A stretch of DNA of 64,000 bases, from NCBI GenBank assembly GCA_963931655.1, contig OZ007036.1, forward strand, positions 372,001-436,000, in the 5' to 3' direction. Source of the stretch: Butyricicoccus_B sp017886875 (GTDB lineage: Bacteria > Bacillota > Clostridia > Oscillospirales > Butyricicoccaceae). Shown here piece by piece: positions 62,910-64,000 of this stretch (positions are counted from its first letter, which is position 1; each line of letters begins with the position of its first letter). The notes beneath the pieces were generated by a model. That model made no database searches and had not been told where the DNA came from. It saw only the letters and a program-made list of their open reading frames with translations. The position numbers and the translations under genes are program-made.

Positions 62910-62942
62910 AAATCGCTTATCTAAATCAGATAAGCGATTTTT
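62910..62942 (-). terminator. terminator of the DHH gene
   Basis: A perfect 13-bp stem AAATCGCTTATCT / AGATAAGCGATTT with a 5-base loop, just beyond the minus-strand stop. Confidence 0.8.
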
Positions 62943-62947
62943 GAATT

Positions 62948-63570
62948 TTAGTTATTTGCTAAATCACAAAGCTCTTTAAGCATTTTTGGAAGTTCAGTTT
63001 CCATATTTTCATCAGAAAATTGACAAGTACCAACCTGTTTATGTCCACCACCATTATATTTTAACATAAGATGACCAACATCAATATTAGATGTTCTATT
63101 TAAAATACTATATCCAACAGCAGCAGAACAACCTATGCCACCTTTACCATTTACAATCCATACAGAGATATTTTGTTCTGGATACATACTGTAAATCATA
63201 AAGCGGTTACCTGTATAAATAGGGTCAACACCTCTTAAATCAGAAATGATTACATTACCTTCAACACGAGTATATTTTTTAACCATTTCTTTAAACTTTT
63301 CTGTTTGTTCATTATATACTTCAATACGTTCTTGAACATCTTGTAGATTTAATATTTGTTCAGTTGTCATTGTGTGGCAAGCTTTCATAAGTTCTTCCAT
63401 AAGCTTGTAATTTGGAACAGTAAATTGACGCCATCTACCAAGACCAGTTCTAGGGTCCATTAAGAAACCAATTAAAATCCAACCTTTTGGATTTAGAACT
63501 TCTTCAATAGTAAGATTGCCAGAATCAACCTTATCAACAGCTTCCATCATATCGTCAAACTGAGGGAAAC
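62948..63570 (-). pseudogene. DHH-family phosphoesterase, C-terminal part
   Basis: From FPQFDDMMEAVDKVDSG the protein matches the DHH exopolyphosphatase/nanoRNase-like family: 'GWILIGFLMDPRTGLGRWRQF', 'VQERIEVYNEQTEKFKEMVKKYTRVEGNVIISDLR', 'YTGNRFMIYSMYPEQNISVWI' and the DHHA1 end 'SNIDVGHLMLKYNGGGHKQVGTCQ'. The N-terminal DHH motifs (about 110 residues) are missing. The frame upstream instead reads YSGTVSGIIRDDTNKVVAG..., a surface-protein repeat. A start at ATG 63550 has no good ribosome site. Probably a broken or chimeric gene. Confidence 0.75.
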
Positions 63571-63589
63571 GTTTTGTGCCATCAGCTAG

Positions 63590-64000
63590 TGTTGTAACTT
63601 TATAAAGACCAACAAAACAACCCGCTACAACTTTATTTGTGTCATCACGAATTATACCACTTACAGTGCCACTATAAGTTCTGGAGTATTGTCATTGTCA
63701 TATCGACATTTGAAATAGAGCCATTTGTGATAGTAGCCGTTATAGCTGTATCAGCGGTATAACCTTCAGCGGTTGCAATTAAGGTATATATACCGTCTGC
63801 AATATCATAAAATGCAAATTCACCATCATCAGCAGTATAAGTTGTAGCAATAGCGGTATTAACTGTATCATTTAGAGTGATTTTAATACCGCCTAATGGG
63901 CTTTTTGTACCATCGGCATTATTAAGGCTTAATATACCAGCAATAGCACCAAGATTTAATGTTTCATCGGCATTACAGATTAAATCAATTTTAATTGTAT
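63590..64000 (-). pseudogene. carboxypeptidase-regulatory/Cna-B-like repeat protein, fragment
   Basis: Two successive beta-sandwich repeats on the minus strand. The first reads 'LNLGAIAGILSLNNADGTKSPLGGIKITLNDTVNTAIATTYTADDGEFAFYDIADGIYTLIATAEGYTADTAIT' and stops at 63672. The second, in another frame, reads 'YSGTVSGIIRDDTNKVVAGCFVGLYKVTTLADGTKR'. The frame change lies near 63680-63692 (MTMTNTPE would be expected). Such repeats belong to secreted or wall-bound surface proteins. The gene continues beyond the window. Confidence 0.65.

Noticed and set aside
1..64000. CRISPR array or cas genes
   Set aside because: No regularly spaced direct repeats with unique spacers and no cas-like proteins were found.

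Overview
The window is strongly AT-rich DNA of a spore-forming, low-GC Firmicute of the class Clostridia, probably gut-associated. This rests on codon use, strong GGAGG ribosome sites, PadR/MarR/BlaI-type regulators, cotJC (spore coat manganese catalase) remnants, a Cys-rich clostridial protein and a conjugative element of the clostridial CTn type. The sequence alone does not fix the genus.

Region 1 (1-7373): end of an EcsC-like gene, a DUF4230 protein, a minus-strand ECF sigma factor with an RsgI-like anti-sigma factor, and upstream of them a secreted protein with Ca-loop-like repeats that is cut by an IS30 copy. A ClC chloride transporter follows, then a tiny ORF with a large serine recombinase whose stop codon directly abuts a piece of cotJC.

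Region 2 (7374-19538): cotJC is interrupted again. Its middle piece ends at the 9-bp word TTTGGTGAT and its 3' piece resumes at a second TTTGGTGAT 11.9 kb later, just after a second serine recombinase. Removing 7519-19430 fuses the two pieces in frame. The 11.9 kb carries a BlaI/BlaR1-like pair, a peptide deformylase, a flavin/PNPOx protein, an XRE-desulfoferrodoxin fusion, MarR-MATE, PadR-FtsW and a SprA-like metallopeptidase. The layout resembles sporulation intervening sequences such as skin, and is the most interesting candidate system here.

Region 3 (19603-29319): ordinary chromosome. It holds the Cys-rich protein, PadR-DUF2812 with clear operators, MarR with a heterodimeric ABC exporter, an arsenic operon (arsR, permease, thioredoxin, arsC) and a hypothetical gene.

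Region 4 (29411-62791): an IS5-family remnant, the remnant of an older element (integrase tail plus att), then a 32.6-kb integrative conjugative element in the 3' half of tRNA-Arg(CCT). It carries parA/parB, a replication-initiator-like protein, a 1080-residue S-layer-homology protein, VirD4, Maff2, VirB6/TrbL, PrgI, VirB4, an NlpC/P60 hydrolase, DUF4315/DUF4366, type III restriction genes, a sigma-like factor, xis and int. The element is decayed. parA is split by IS30. maff2 holds a group II intron that itself holds an IS30. A third IS30 without target duplication truncates the type III mod gene. int has a frameshift and no relaxase is visible.

Region 5 (62796-64000): a broken tRNA 5' half, and a DHH-family phosphoesterase whose N-terminus is replaced by sequence from a repeat surface protein, a probable rearrangement junction.
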